Positions 26,997-36,305 of a DNA stretch of 64,000 nt are shown in pieces (position 1 is the stretch's first letter; each line of letters opens with the position of its first letter). Origin of the DNA: Candidatus Butyricimonas faecavium (lineage in GTDB: Bacteria; Bacteroidota; Bacteroidia; Bacteroidales; Marinifilaceae); NCBI GenBank assembly GCA_944321125.1, contig CALUKD010000013.1, positions 1-64,000 on the forward strand. Reading direction: 5' to 3'. Under the pieces are notes generated by a model, which saw only the letters and a list, made by a program, of their open reading frames with translations, made no database searches and had not been told where the DNA came from. A program made the translations under genes and the position numbers.

Positions 26997-28147
26997 GATA
27001 TTTGTTTGTATCAAATAGTACAAAGCCGTCAGCGGAGGTTTTGGAATCTACAGAACCAATCAGGCCTGGCTCTTTCTCGAAATCAGCTATATGGGCCGCA
27101 AACGAAATGGGCTGGGAACTGCATATGGGTACTAATCGTAATCACCCTGAAAAGATCAAGAGTTTGGATTATGACATGAAATTCTATGACCAGCATTCCT
27201 ATCGTAGCATTTTCGCCATTCGGGATAATATTACGGCGTATCGCAATCTATCAAGGTATGTCAAGAATAACCCTCAGATTGAGATAATTCACTGTAACAC
27301 TCCTATCGGAGGTGTTGTCGGGCGTTTGGTCGGTCATAAATATAATAAAAAGGTTATTTATACCGTCCATGGCTTCCACTTCTTTAAAGGTGCACCATTG
27401 TTTAACCGGACTATCCTAAAATGGGTGGAAATATTTCTGGCGAGATATACAGACATACTAATTACCATAAATCATGAGGATTATGAGGCTGCATGTAAAT
27501 TAAAGTTGAAAAACGGCGGTAAAGTTTTCTATATTTCAGGTGTTGGTATGAATCTTAGTGCATTCGAAAATCCGCCCGAAGACATACGTGAGTTAAAGCG
27601 CAAAGAACTGGGTTTGTCCGATAATGATATCGTGATGATCTCTATGGGAGACCTTGTACCACGAAAAAATTACAGTCTTGCCATTAAAGCAATGGCTAAA
27701 GTCAAGGTTCATGATCTAAAATATTTGATTTGCGGAGTCGGTCCGGAAAAAGAAATGCTAATGCAGTTGGCTGAATCTTTGGGTCTAAAGAATAGCATCT
27801 ATTTTCTCGGGTTTAGAAGAGATGTGCGAGATTTGCTTTATAGCTCGGACATCTTTGTTTTCCCAACATTGCAAGAAGGTTTACCCAGGTCAATGATGGA
27901 AGCTATGGCTACAGGACTCCCGGGGGTGGTCTCCGATATACGAGGAAATAATGATTTGATGACCGATGGTCAAGGTGGCTTTTTGGTAAAGACTTCTGAT
28001 GTAGATGGCTTTGGTGACGCAATCCGTAAAATAGCCATAGACCACGATTTAGCAAAAAAAATGGGACAAGAAAATAAGCGGCGTGTACAAGAGTTTAGTC
28101 TTCCGGTCGTTCAACAACAACTTCTAAAAATATTCAGCGAGTTATAA
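26984..28147 (+). CDS. Glycosyltransferase family 4 (GT-B)
   Basis: This 387-aa GT-B enzyme resembles capsule GTs of the EpsD/PglA type. The N-terminal domain contains IIHCNTPIGGVVGRL and VIYTVHGFHFFKGAP. The C-terminal domain has SMGDLVPRKNYSLAIKAM, YLICGVGPEKEML, FLGFRRDVRDLLYSSDIFVFPTLQEGLPRSMMEAMATGLP with the EX7E pair. It overlaps the preceding GT by 13 bp. A gap of 67 bp separates it from the initiating sugar transferase. TVHGFHFF is common in GTs that add the second sugar after a PglC/WcaJ-like transferase. Confidence 0.93.
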   Translation: MSKVGYLFVSNSTKPSAEVLESTEPIRPGSFSKSAIWAANEMGWELHMGTNRNHPEKIKSLDYDMKFYDQHSYRSIFAIRDNITAYRNLSRYVKNNPQIEIIHCNTPIGGVVGRLVGHKYNKKVIYTVHGFHFFKGAPLFNRTILKWVEIFLARYTDILITINHEDYEAACKLKLKNGGKVFYISGVGMNLSAFENPPEDIRELKRKELGLSDNDIVMISMGDLVPRKNYSLAIKAMAKVKVHDLKYLICGVGPEKEMLMQLAESLGLKNSIYFLGFRRDVRDLLYSSDIFVFPTLQEGLPRSMMEAMATGLPGVVSDIRGNNDLMTDGQGGFLVKTSDVDGFGDAIRKIAIDHDLAKKMGQENKRRVQEFSLPVVQQQLLKIFSEL

Positions 28148-28214
28148 ACTAAGATAATGTGTTGAATATCATTAAAACATTATATCTAATTTGAATAATT
28201 CAATTAGGAACATC

Positions 28215-28811
28215 ATGTATAAAAATTTCTTTAAGCGCATAATTGATATAATAATTGGGCTTTGCGCACTGCCGTTTGTGCTTTTGATTATTATAATATT
28301 TGCTCCGATAATTTATTTTACAGACCGTGGACTGGTGTTTTATAGTGCAAAACGTGTGGGTAAAAACTATAAGCCTTTTACCATGTTCAAGTTGAGGTCT
28401 ATGTATGTCAATTCGCCTGACTTAAAAAATCCTGATGGATCAACATTCAACAGCGACAATGACCCACGTGTAACTCCCATAGGCCATTTTATGCGCAAGA
28501 CAAGTCTTGATGAGTTCCCTCAATTCTTGAATGTTCTGTTCGGTTCCATGAGTTTTATAGGCCCTCGTCCTAAACTGTATAATCCCAACAAAACTCTTGA
28601 GGAAATGAATCAAGATCATCGTGACAGTTATAAGGCAAAACCGGGAATTACAGGATATGCCCAGGCTTATTATCGTAACTCCATTACGAACGAAGAGAAG
28701 TTTCATTGGGACGCCTGGTATGCAAATAACATCTCGATTTCTCTGGACTTTAAAATTTTCTGTAAAACATTAGTTAGTGTGATAAAGCGCAAAAATATAT
28801 ACTCTAACTAG
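28215..28811 (+). CDS. Initiating sugar-phosphate transferase (polyprenol phosphoglycosyl transferase)
   Basis: The protein is 198 aa from the ATG at 28215 (MYKNFFKRIIDIIIG), preceded by AGGAA. An upstream TTG would only add eight residues. It is the small monotopic PGT type (PglC/WcaJ catalytic domain) with a membrane re-entrant helix at about 10-33. Landmarks are KRVGKNYKPFTMFKLRSMY, RVTPIGHFMRKTSLDEFPQFLNVLFGSMSFIGPRP and KPGITGYAQ. It loads the first sugar phosphate onto undecaprenyl phosphate. PglC-type enzymes often take diamino- or 4-amino-sugars, consistent with the aminotransferases downstream. Confidence 0.93.
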   Translation: MYKNFFKRIIDIIIGLCALPFVLLIIIIFAPIIYFTDRGLVFYSAKRVGKNYKPFTMFKLRSMYVNSPDLKNPDGSTFNSDNDPRVTPIGHFMRKTSLDEFPQFLNVLFGSMSFIGPRPKLYNPNKTLEEMNQDHRDSYKAKPGITGYAQAYYRNSITNEEKFHWDAWYANNISISLDFKIFCKTLVSVIKRKNIYSN

Positions 28812-28859
28812 AATAGATTTTTGATAAAGTATTTTGACATAAGTTATATCTTGAATTAT

Positions 28860-30131
28860 ATGGTAAAACTTCTTATTCTCGGTGGAACTTCTGCATCACT
28901 TGATATTGTTAAGACTGCAAAAGCATTAGGCTTTTACACAGTTGTAACTGATATGGATAATGATGGACCAGCAAAAAAAATTGCAGATGAAACTTTGCAA
29001 ATCAGTACAACTGATTTAGATTTTTTGGAAAAATATGTTAAAGCTAACTCCATAGATGGTGTGTTTTGTGGCCCGAGTGAATTCAATCTGAAAAATGTAA
29101 TTAATCTGTGTCATAAGGCCGGTATAAGATGCTATGCAACACCAGAGCAATGGGAGATATGTTCTAATAAAGAAACATTCAAGAATTATTGCAAGTCAAA
29201 CGGCGTGCCGACGGCAGCAGAGTACCACATAGAAGATTTTTCAAATGATGAGACTGAGAAATCAATAGATTATCCTCTTATTGTAAAACCGGTTGATGGA
29301 TGCAGTTCAAAAGGCATTACAATATGTTATTCTAAAAGCGATGTCCTAAAAGCATATGAATACGCTCTATTCTGGTCAACCTCTAAAAGGGTTGTGATAG
29401 AAAAATACATAGATAATGGTGGTTCTATATTCAGTTTCAGATATTTAATGAGAGATGGGGAGTATTATCCCTATTTAATGTTTGATACATATATCGCTGA
29501 TCCCATTAATAAGAAATATCTAATTAGTGCATTTACATATTTCCCATCTAATCTGGCTGATACTTTTTATAGAGATATTGACAAACCGGTACGTAAAATG
29601 TTCAAAAATATGGGCTTGAAAAATGGGACAGCGTTTATTCAAGCTATTCCGTATAAAGGGAAGATTTATTGCCATGAGATGGGCTTTAGACTGAGCGGAG
29701 GTATGATTTTCAAAATCACTGAGCCTATGATGGGAATCAATGATATGAAAATGATGGTACGATATGCTGGAGGTGGTGAAATGATTACAGATGAGGAATT
29801 GACCAATTTATCAAATGTTAAATCAGGCAAGGTAATGGCGCAGTTGATGATTCCGCTCGACTGCGGTACTATCGCAAAAATTGAGGGTCTTGACGAAATC
29901 CTGAGCTGGGACAATGTAACTGATTTTCTCCAGTATTATCACGAAAATGATACTGTGAAAAATAGCTATATGGGAACGCTAATGCAACACTTCGGGCGAT
30001 TTACTCTTCAAGCTGATAATAAGAAAGAAATGATTGACTTAGTCAATAATATAGAACAAACATTGAAAATTACTGATAAACAAGGACGAGATCTTCATTC
30101 TATGAAGTTCAATACAAATAGAATTAAATAA
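28860..30131 (+). CDS. ATP-grasp ligase, carbamoyl-phosphate-synthase/PurK-like
   Basis: The protein is 423 aa from the ATG at 28860 (MVKLLILGGTSASLD); an upstream TTG start seems unlikely. An N-terminal Rossmann-like pre-ATP-grasp domain (GGTSASLDIVKTAKALGFYTVVTDMD) precedes an ATP-grasp core with DYPLIVKPVDGCSSKGI, VVIEKYI and a metal-binding region near CHEMGFRLSGGM. ATP-grasp enzymes join a carboxylate, activated as acyl phosphate, to an amine. In a capsule locus the likely job is adding an amino acid or small acid to an amino sugar. It starts the tightly packed gene run that continues to 36812. Confidence 0.85.
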   Translation: MVKLLILGGTSASLDIVKTAKALGFYTVVTDMDNDGPAKKIADETLQISTTDLDFLEKYVKANSIDGVFCGPSEFNLKNVINLCHKAGIRCYATPEQWEICSNKETFKNYCKSNGVPTAAEYHIEDFSNDETEKSIDYPLIVKPVDGCSSKGITICYSKSDVLKAYEYALFWSTSKRVVIEKYIDNGGSIFSFRYLMRDGEYYPYLMFDTYIADPINKKYLISAFTYFPSNLADTFYRDIDKPVRKMFKNMGLKNGTAFIQAIPYKGKIYCHEMGFRLSGGMIFKITEPMMGINDMKMMVRYAGGGEMITDEELTNLSNVKSGKVMAQLMIPLDCGTIAKIEGLDEILSWDNVTDFLQYYHENDTVKNSYMGTLMQHFGRFTLQADNKKEMIDLVNNIEQTLKITDKQGRDLHSMKFNTNRIK

Positions 30132-30133
30132 TT

Positions 30134-31033
30134 ATGAAACAGACAAGAAGTTTTCTGGAATCCTTGGGATTACCAGGAGGTGATTTGTATAGCTTGCCAA
30201 CCTCTGAAAAAAGGTTTGAAGATGGTGGGCAATACAGATTTGAAGTCCCGGGCATACAAGGCCCAAAAGTAATGGAGGCTTTACTCGAAGAAGTTGAGAA
30301 GTACGGCTTATACCTTCATAGAGTAACCCAGACAAAAGGTATTATGTCGCTTACCGACAATGAGATTGCCGCTATGGTAAATCTAGCGTCAGAAGCTAAT
30401 CTTGAACTAATTCTGGCGATTGGACCTCGTGCCACAACTGATACAAGCGCTTCGGTGAATACTCCCGAAGGAGTAAGAATGGGATATCGTCTTCGTGGCC
30501 AAGAACAAATTGTTCGCGCTATCGAAGACGTAAAACGAGCTGCAGCCATAGGATGCAGAGGATTCTTAGTTTACGATGAAGGCTGTCTGTGGATACTCAA
30601 TGAATTGAGGAAGGCTGGAGAGATTCCTTCGGATGTCCATTTTAAAGTATCGGCACATACCGGATTCGGAAACCCATGTTCTGCACGTCTTCTTGAATCT
30701 ATTGGGGCAGATTCATTAAACCCTGTTAGAGATATTCAATTACAAATGCTTTCTGCAATGAGAGCAGCGGTGAATGTGCCAATTGACATCCACACAGAGA
30801 ATCCTAAGTCTACCGGCGGTTTTATCCGTCACTATGAGGTGCCAGAATTCATTCGTGTAGCGTCACCTATCTATCTTAAGACTGGAGGTAGTGTAGCTCA
30901 AACTCATAGTTGGGATTCGACTACTGATGATGCAAAAAAGAGAGCCAAACAAGTCTCTCTTGTACAACGTGTAATTGATCAATATTGTCCTGAGGCGGTA
31001 CACTCTTCAAAGGGTATAAAAAACGAACTCTGA
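30134..31033 (+). CDS. TIM-barrel protein, possibly peptidase-U32-like; function unknown
   Basis: The protein is 299 aa with alternating strands and helices: LYLHRVTQTKGIMSL, LELILAIGPRA, GCRGFLVYDEGCLWIL, HFKVSAHTGFGNPCSARLLESIGADSLNPVRD, VPIDIHTENPKSTGGFI and IYLKTGGSVAQTHSW. This looks like a (beta/alpha)8 barrel with a few acid/His positions at strand ends, loosely recalling U32-type proteins. I am not certain of the family. It is not a PEP mutase by motif. It lies 2 bp after the ATP-grasp gene and its stop overlaps the next start by one base, so it is part of the same biosynthetic block. Confidence 0.6.
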   Translation: MKQTRSFLESLGLPGGDLYSLPTSEKRFEDGGQYRFEVPGIQGPKVMEALLEEVEKYGLYLHRVTQTKGIMSLTDNEIAAMVNLASEANLELILAIGPRATTDTSASVNTPEGVRMGYRLRGQEQIVRAIEDVKRAAAIGCRGFLVYDEGCLWILNELRKAGEIPSDVHFKVSAHTGFGNPCSARLLESIGADSLNPVRDIQLQMLSAMRAAVNVPIDIHTENPKSTGGFIRHYEVPEFIRVASPIYLKTGGSVAQTHSWDSTTDDAKKRAKQVSLVQRVIDQYCPEAVHSSKGIKNEL

Positions 31034-32178
31034 TGAAGTTTCATAGTTATAATCCGAGCTTTCACTTTGTTAAAGCACCTATGGAGTTCAACAAAGACAC
31101 CGACCGAGACACACTACAATATTGTCTTGGCAGCACCCTTTACATGCCCGGCACAAAGGATATTAAGGATAAGGTGGTAAATAAGCAGCTTGACGTAACA
31201 TCCTTTGTGATGTGTTGTGAGGATGCTATAAAGGAGGAGGATTTGCCCGTAGCAGAACAGAACATCCTCTCAACAATGGATTATCTCGCAGATAAAATCG
31301 ACGCAGGAGTCATATCTTGCGATGACATTCCCCTGATATTTGTCAGAGTTAGAAATCCCGAACATTTTAAAAGTTTTGCAGCAAAAATAACAGCACGTCA
31401 GGCAAATATACTCACCGGATTTAATTTTCCGAAGTTTAATAGTCGCAATGCTTTGGGTGTGTTACAGACTCTTGTTGAAGTAAACAAGAGGGTTGGTACA
31501 CTTTTATACGGAATGCCGATTCTTGAGGGCGAGGAATGTGCCTTCAGAGAATCTCGCAACCAAGAACTTCTCCTACTTAGGAATATTCTTGAGCCATATA
31601 AGGATCTTATACTTAACATCCGTGTTGGCGGCACAGATATGTCGTCACTTTTTGGTGTGCGAAGAGGTATCAATTCCTCGGTATACGATATCATGCCTGT
31701 ACGAGATGCGCTGTCTGATATTTTGAACTTTTTCAATCGCTTTAATGACTATTGTGTATCAGCTGCAGTTTGGGAATACTTCCGTGTATATAAAGAAGAT
31801 GATATTAACGATGTTATCAAAAAAGACTTTCATAATGCTCTTATAAAAGGTCAGGATATCATAAATCCCGCAATCGATGGATTGTTGAAAGAGGTCCTTG
31901 TTGATCGTGCCAATGGATTTGTCGGAAAGACTATAATCCATCCCACTCATGCAAAATTCGTCAATGCAATGTTTACCGTAGTGGAAGAAGAATACAATGA
32001 TGCCATTCAGATTCTTAACACTTCCGGTGGTGTCATCAAGAGCAAAGGTCGTGGTAAAATGAATGAAATTGGCCCGCATCATCGTTGGGCTGAAAAAATC
32101 GTTAAACGTGCAAATGTATATGGTGTAATCAAGAATGAAGATTCGATAATAAATCTTGTTCTTGGGCATGATGAATAA
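31033..32178 (+). CDS. HpcH/HpaI aldolase or citrate-lyase-like C-C bond enzyme
   Basis: The protein is 381 aa, longer than the usual about 290. It shows the PEP/pyruvate-superfamily citrate-lyase-beta pattern: VTSFVMCCEDAIKEED, IPLIFVRVRN, a strand with LNIRVGGTDMSSLFG and the C-terminal GKTIIHPTHAKFVNAMF (compare GKxxIHPxQ). Such enzymes make or break C-C bonds next to a carboxylate, typically with Mg2+ and pyruvate or acyl-CoA chemistry. It overlaps neighbouring genes on both sides. In the block it could make the carbon skeleton that the downstream dehydratases and decarboxylase process. The substrate is unknown. Confidence 0.78.
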   Translation: MKFHSYNPSFHFVKAPMEFNKDTDRDTLQYCLGSTLYMPGTKDIKDKVVNKQLDVTSFVMCCEDAIKEEDLPVAEQNILSTMDYLADKIDAGVISCDDIPLIFVRVRNPEHFKSFAAKITARQANILTGFNFPKFNSRNALGVLQTLVEVNKRVGTLLYGMPILEGEECAFRESRNQELLLLRNILEPYKDLILNIRVGGTDMSSLFGVRRGINSSVYDIMPVRDALSDILNFFNRFNDYCVSAAVWEYFRVYKEDDINDVIKKDFHNALIKGQDIINPAIDGLLKEVLVDRANGFVGKTIIHPTHAKFVNAMFTVVEEEYNDAIQILNTSGGVIKSKGRGKMNEIGPHHRWAEKIVKRANVYGVIKNEDSIINLVLGHDE

Positions 32179-33127
32179 TTCGGAGATGAAACTTATATTA
32201 GGAACAATGAACTTTGGTCCACAGCTTGACTTGGAAGCAAGTCGAGGTATGGTGGAGACATTTCTGAAAACAGGCAATATCGAATTAGATACCGCTTATG
32301 TTTATAATGGAGGTACAACAGAGGAATATCTTGGTTCAATTTTTTCAGGATTGAAATCAGGCAGCTATTATCTTGCGACAAAAGTACACCCAAGAATTAC
32401 CGGGAAGTTGGATAGAGAGACCATTTTAATGGAGTTCAATGAATCGCTTAGACGAATGAATCAGGATAGTGTTGATTTATTATATTTTCACTTTCCTGAC
32501 GGTAAAACGCCTATTGAACCAGCTCTTGAAACAATCGCGGAATTAAAGGAACAAGGCAAAATAAAAGAATTTGGACTTAGTAACTATCCTTCATGGCAGG
32601 TTGTTGACGTCTGGCACAAATGTGATAAGCTTGGGCTCCCAAAACCCACAGTATACCAAGGAATGTACAACGCCGTTTGTCGTAATGTAGATTCTGAGCT
32701 CTTCCCTGCTATACGTTCGTTGGGTATGCGTTTTTACGCATTCAATCCACTGGCGGGTGGACTTCTTTCCGGTAAGCAGTTAGATTTTGACAAAGAACCG
32801 GAACCAGGCCGTTTTGCTCGTCTGAATAGCTATCGCGACCGCTATTGGAAGCATTCATATTTTGATGCACTTGGAGAAATCAAAAACGCTTGTGATGCTG
32901 AAAATGTTCCCATGGCTGAAGTAGCTTACAGATGGCTCATCCATCATTCTAATATGAATGCAGAATTAGGAGATGGCATACTCTTAGGCGCTTCACGCAT
33001 AGAACAAATGGAGAAGAATATAGATGCCGCTTCAAAAGGAGAACTGCCACAAGGGATTCTTGAAGCAATTGATGCGGCTTGGGAAATTGCGAAACCAGAT
33101 AGTCCTGCTTACTTCAAATTTATCTAA
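32171..33127 (+). CDS. Aldo/keto reductase (AKR7-like)
   Basis: The protein is about 318 aa. Starts at 32168, 32171 and 32186 are all possible; the family-like sequence begins at MKLILGTMNFG (32186). The catalytic tetrad is recognisable: Asp and Tyr in ELDTAYVYNGG, Lys in ATKVHP, His in LLYFHFPDG. C-terminal cofactor-binding ILLGASRIEQMEKN fits NADPH use. It resembles aflatoxin-aldehyde/succinic-semialdehyde reductases, which reduce small aldehydes. This suits a step after the ThDP decarboxylase two genes downstream. It overlaps the preceding gene and ends ATGA-coupled to the next. Confidence 0.9.
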   Translation: MNNSEMKLILGTMNFGPQLDLEASRGMVETFLKTGNIELDTAYVYNGGTTEEYLGSIFSGLKSGSYYLATKVHPRITGKLDRETILMEFNESLRRMNQDSVDLLYFHFPDGKTPIEPALETIAELKEQGKIKEFGLSNYPSWQVVDVWHKCDKLGLPKPTVYQGMYNAVCRNVDSELFPAIRSLGMRFYAFNPLAGGLLSGKQLDFDKEPEPGRFARLNSYRDRYWKHSYFDALGEIKNACDAENVPMAEVAYRWLIHHSNMNAELGDGILLGASRIEQMEKNIDAASKGELPQGILEAIDAAWEIAKPDSPAYFKFI

Positions 33128-34476
33128 TGAATATGAATGTTTCTGAGAAATTTTTCTTCGAAATTGATCATGTGGCAGGTATGACTGTTCCTGCCGCTGT
33201 TATGGAAAGGGCCAAACATTCCTTGCTTGACTATCTTGCTGTAACATGTGCCGGAGCTGTTTTTCAATCTGAGAAATTAAAAAGGTACTTTGATTTTGCA
33301 CAACCTGAAGCAGGAATGTTTAAGGCGATAGGTTTGGGGCGAAATCTTGTATTGAAAGAGGCTGTTTTTCTAAATGGGTTGAATGCCCATGCCCTTGATT
33401 TTGATGATGGTACAAATTCTGGAATCATTCATTTGGGTTCTCCCATTTTTTCTCTCCTATTGCCATTGGCACAAAGATATCATATCCAATTAGATAAATT
33501 ATTGTCATCTGCAATTGTAGGTTATGAGGCTTCATATACTATGGCGGTATCAATCCAGCCAAAGCATAAGGCTATGGGGTACCATGCGACAGGCACTTGT
33601 GGCGTCATTGGAGCGACATTAGCTGCTGCATATATGTTGGACTTTTCAGCAGAAGAAAGATATCAAGCATTTGCAACTTCTTGCGTTTCTGCTACCGGAA
33701 TGTTAAAAGTTTTAGACGATGGCTCTGAATTGAAACCGTATAATGTGGCAAAAACAGTGTTGCTTGCATTGAGTAGTTTACAATTGGCTAAAGCAGGATT
33801 CAAGGGACATACAGACCCGCTGGGAGGTTACAGAGGTTTTCTGAAAATGATGTCAGGAGATGATAAAACAGAAATCAAATCTGCATTACTTAACGGGTCT
33901 TATGCTATTATGAAAAGTTATACCAAGCCTTATGCGTCATGTCGTTACACCCACCCTGCTGTAGAAGCTGCAATCTTATTGCGGAACGAGAATATGTTAT
34001 CTCCAGGCGAAATTAAAAGCATTGAGGTAGAAACATATGATTTGGCTGTATCTGGACATGATCATAAAGATGTCATTGGGTCTTATTCAGCCAAGATGAG
34101 TATACCTTATAGTACTGCAGTTGCCCTTATTTACGGGAAGGCCGGTCTACAGGAATTCGGAGACGACGCACTTAATTCAGATGTTGTAAAGGAGTTAACC
34201 AATAAGGTAAACGTAGTAGCAGATGAGAAGTTGAGTGTGAATTTTCCAATGGAACAAAGTGCGATTGTGACAATTCGCTCAACAAAAGGTGATTTTACAA
34301 AAAAAATAGATTACCCTAAAGGGGAACCAGAAAATCCGATGAGTGAAGATGAGTTTTACAATCGATATAAAGATTTAATGACATTTGGCAATGTGAAAGA
34401 AGATGTTTATACATCTATTTACAAAATGATGAGCCAAAAGAACACTAAAGTTACAAATTTGATTATAAACCTATAA
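33127..34476 (+). CDS. MmgE/PrpD family protein
   Basis: The 449-aa protein belongs to the 2-methylcitrate dehydratase / cis-aconitate decarboxylase / iminodisuccinate epimerase family. Family features are the all-helical N-terminal domain (MTVPAAVMERAKHSLLDYLAVTCAGA), the catalytic-loop Asp in NAHALDFDDGT, GYHATGTCGVIGA and KPYASCRYTHPAVEAA. The first codons overlap the aldo/keto reductase stop (ATGA-type), so the genes are coupled. No methylcitrate synthase or prpB is nearby, so a role in propionate use is unlikely. A (de)hydration, decarboxylation or epimerisation of a small di- or tricarboxylate in capsule precursor synthesis is inferred. Confidence 0.88.
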   Translation: MNMNVSEKFFFEIDHVAGMTVPAAVMERAKHSLLDYLAVTCAGAVFQSEKLKRYFDFAQPEAGMFKAIGLGRNLVLKEAVFLNGLNAHALDFDDGTNSGIIHLGSPIFSLLLPLAQRYHIQLDKLLSSAIVGYEASYTMAVSIQPKHKAMGYHATGTCGVIGATLAAAYMLDFSAEERYQAFATSCVSATGMLKVLDDGSELKPYNVAKTVLLALSSLQLAKAGFKGHTDPLGGYRGFLKMMSGDDKTEIKSALLNGSYAIMKSYTKPYASCRYTHPAVEAAILLRNENMLSPGEIKSIEVETYDLAVSGHDHKDVIGSYSAKMSIPYSTAVALIYGKAGLQEFGDDALNSDVVKELTNKVNVVADEKLSVNFPMEQSAIVTIRSTKGDFTKKIDYPKGEPENPMSEDEFYNRYKDLMTFGNVKEDVYTSIYKMMSQKNTKVTNLIINL

Positions 34477-34479
34477 GAT

Positions 34480-35607
34480 ATGGTTGAACTTCAAAAACTT
34501 TTTCCGGCCTTACACGGCATGGGACTAAATTTCTTTACAGGAGTTCCGGATTCATTACTGAATGACTTCTGTCTGTATCTTGTCAACAATATGCCCAACA
34601 ATCAGCATGTTATGGCGGCGAACGAAGGGAATGCCATTGGTATAGCGGCTGGTTATCATATGGCAACTGGGGAAATTCCTGTTGTGTATATGCAGAATTC
34701 AGGCATTGGCAATGCAACAAATCCTCTGCTATCCCTAACTCATAAGGATGTTTATTCAATACCGCTTATCTTGGTTATTGGTTGGAGAGGAGATCCTGCT
34801 ATTCAGGATCATGCCCAACATAAGAAACAGGGTGAATTGACTCCAGTTCTAATGAAAGACATGGATATCCCTTATGAAATTCTTGATTCCGATGATACAG
34901 TCATTGAACAGTTTGCTTGGGCGGCAGAGCAGGCAAAGAAATCGAATTCTCCAGTTGCTCTTATTGTCAAGAAAGCTATATTGACACAAAAAGAAAAAAA
35001 GCAAGAATATGCTGATAGCCCGCTTATGAATCGAGAGGAGGCCATTTCCGCAGTCCTTGATGTTTTAGGGAATGATGCTATTTATCTTGCTACTACTGGT
35101 CGCGCTACCCGTGAACTTCACGAGCAAATAATGCAACATGGTTATGACTATGGAATCGAATTTCTCAATGTGGGAGCGATGGGTCATCTCTCATCCATAG
35201 GCCTCGGTCTGGCGATGGGCGCACCTGATAAAAAGATTGTTGTTTTTGATGGTGACGCGGCTGCCGTAATGCATATGGGCAGTTTTGCCACCAACGGACG
35301 TTATCAACCCACAAATTTGATTCACATCGTATTAAATAATGGCGTAAACGAATCTGTGGGTGGTCAGAAATCGTCTGGACAAATTATTGACCTTACCACG
35401 GTTGCAAATGGGTGTGGTTATTTAACCCTTAATAAACCAGTTGAGAGCAAGGAAGAGCTTAAAAACATCGTTAAAAGACTTGCAGAAGACAATCATCTTT
35501 CATTTATTGACGTTCATGTTCGACAAGGCATCCGCAAAGATCTACCTGGCTTAAAGATAGAGCATCAAGTAGCGAAACAGTCTCTTATGAGCAACTTAAA
35601 GAAATAG
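34480..35607 (+). CDS. Phosphonopyruvate-decarboxylase-like ThDP enzyme
   Basis: The protein is 375 aa, normal for AepY/Ppd. The N-terminal PYR domain has GVPDSLLNDFC, the catalytic Glu region MAANEGNAIGIAAGYH and YMQNSGIGNATNPLLSL. The C-terminal PP domain has the ThDP/Mg motif VFDGDAAAVMHMG...LNN. True phosphonopyruvate decarboxylases act after PEP mutase, but no PEP mutase is visible in this cassette. This enzyme may decarboxylate another 2-oxo acid, such as a product of the citrate-lyase-like protein, or rely on a mutase elsewhere. The gap to the MmgE/PrpD gene is 3 bp. Confidence 0.88.
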   Translation: MVELQKLFPALHGMGLNFFTGVPDSLLNDFCLYLVNNMPNNQHVMAANEGNAIGIAAGYHMATGEIPVVYMQNSGIGNATNPLLSLTHKDVYSIPLILVIGWRGDPAIQDHAQHKKQGELTPVLMKDMDIPYEILDSDDTVIEQFAWAAEQAKKSNSPVALIVKKAILTQKEKKQEYADSPLMNREEAISAVLDVLGNDAIYLATTGRATRELHEQIMQHGYDYGIEFLNVGAMGHLSSIGLGLAMGAPDKKIVVFDGDAAAVMHMGSFATNGRYQPTNLIHIVLNNGVNESVGGQKSSGQIIDLTTVANGCGYLTLNKPVESKEELKNIVKRLAEDNHLSFIDVHVRQGIRKDLPGLKIEHQVAKQSLMSNLKK

Positions 35608-35622
35608 GCCATATAGTGTTTG

Positions 35623-36303
35623 ATGACGTATAGAACGGATAACATAACAGCGAAGGATGGATCTGAAATTATAATAACCTTTTATGCTCATGCTTCTATT
35701 GGAATAGCATGTGCTGGAAAGCAAATATATTTGGACCCAGTAGGTGAAAAATATGAGACTGATTTTTCTTCAGAAAGGAAAGCAGATTTAATTCTACTGA
35801 CACACCACCATTCAGATCATTTAGACCCTTGTTCAATCACCACACTTTCGACACAAACAACTACTATTATTGGAAATAGGAAGTGTTTAGACTTTGTTGA
35901 TTGCAGATTGACTGCTCCATATCAAACATTTTGGTATAAAAGCATCAAAATTGAGACAATACCAGCCTATAATGTTACGCCAAGCCATTTGAAATATCAT
36001 CCTAAAGAGGACGGGGGGCTTGGGTATCTGCTTACTATAGGAGGTACGAGAATTTATATTGCAGGCGATACGGAAGACAATAATGATATTCTTGCCCTAA
36101 GAAATATTGATATAGCTTTCTTACCAGTTAATTACCCCTACACAATGACAATTTTGCAAGTTGAAAATGTGGTCAAGACTATCAGGCCTAATATTTTTTA
36201 TCCATATCATTGCGGAACATCTAACGGCATCATCACAGATGTGTCACAATTAGCAGATTCATTAAAAGATTTTACTGAGGTAAGGATTAGAAATATGATA
36301 TAA
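35623..36303 (+). CDS. MBL-fold metallo-hydrolase (UlaG/UPF0173-like)
   Basis: The protein is 226 aa from the ATG at 35623; a TTG sits one codon upstream. The metal-binding motif HHHSDH lies in LILLTHHHSDHLDP, with a further ligand region IYIAGDTEDNND and the C-terminal YPYHCGTSNG. It resembles lactonase-like UlaG or UPF0173 cytosolic hydrolases. In context it could open a lactone or cleave a thioester or phosphoester intermediate. It sits between the ThDP enzyme and the fumarase beta gene with gaps of 15 and 2 bp. Confidence 0.82.
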   Translation: MTYRTDNITAKDGSEIIITFYAHASIGIACAGKQIYLDPVGEKYETDFSSERKADLILLTHHHSDHLDPCSITTLSTQTTTIIGNRKCLDFVDCRLTAPYQTFWYKSIKIETIPAYNVTPSHLKYHPKEDGGLGYLLTIGGTRIYIAGDTEDNNDILALRNIDIAFLPVNYPYTMTILQVENVVKTIRPNIFYPYHCGTSNGIITDVSQLADSLKDFTEVRIRNMI

Positions 36304-36305
36304 TC

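Noticed and set aside
31033-32178. Citrate-lyase-like protein as a PEP mutase
   Set aside because: It would have completed a phosphonate pathway, but the EDK..PK.NS mutase motif is absent and the GK..IHP end points to the HpcH/citrate-lyase branch.
31759-32277. 172-codon minus-strand ORF spanning the citrate-lyase-like/AKR boundary
   Set aside because: It overlaps two clear plus-strand genes, and its translation is low-complexity aromatic/Ile-rich without any motif.
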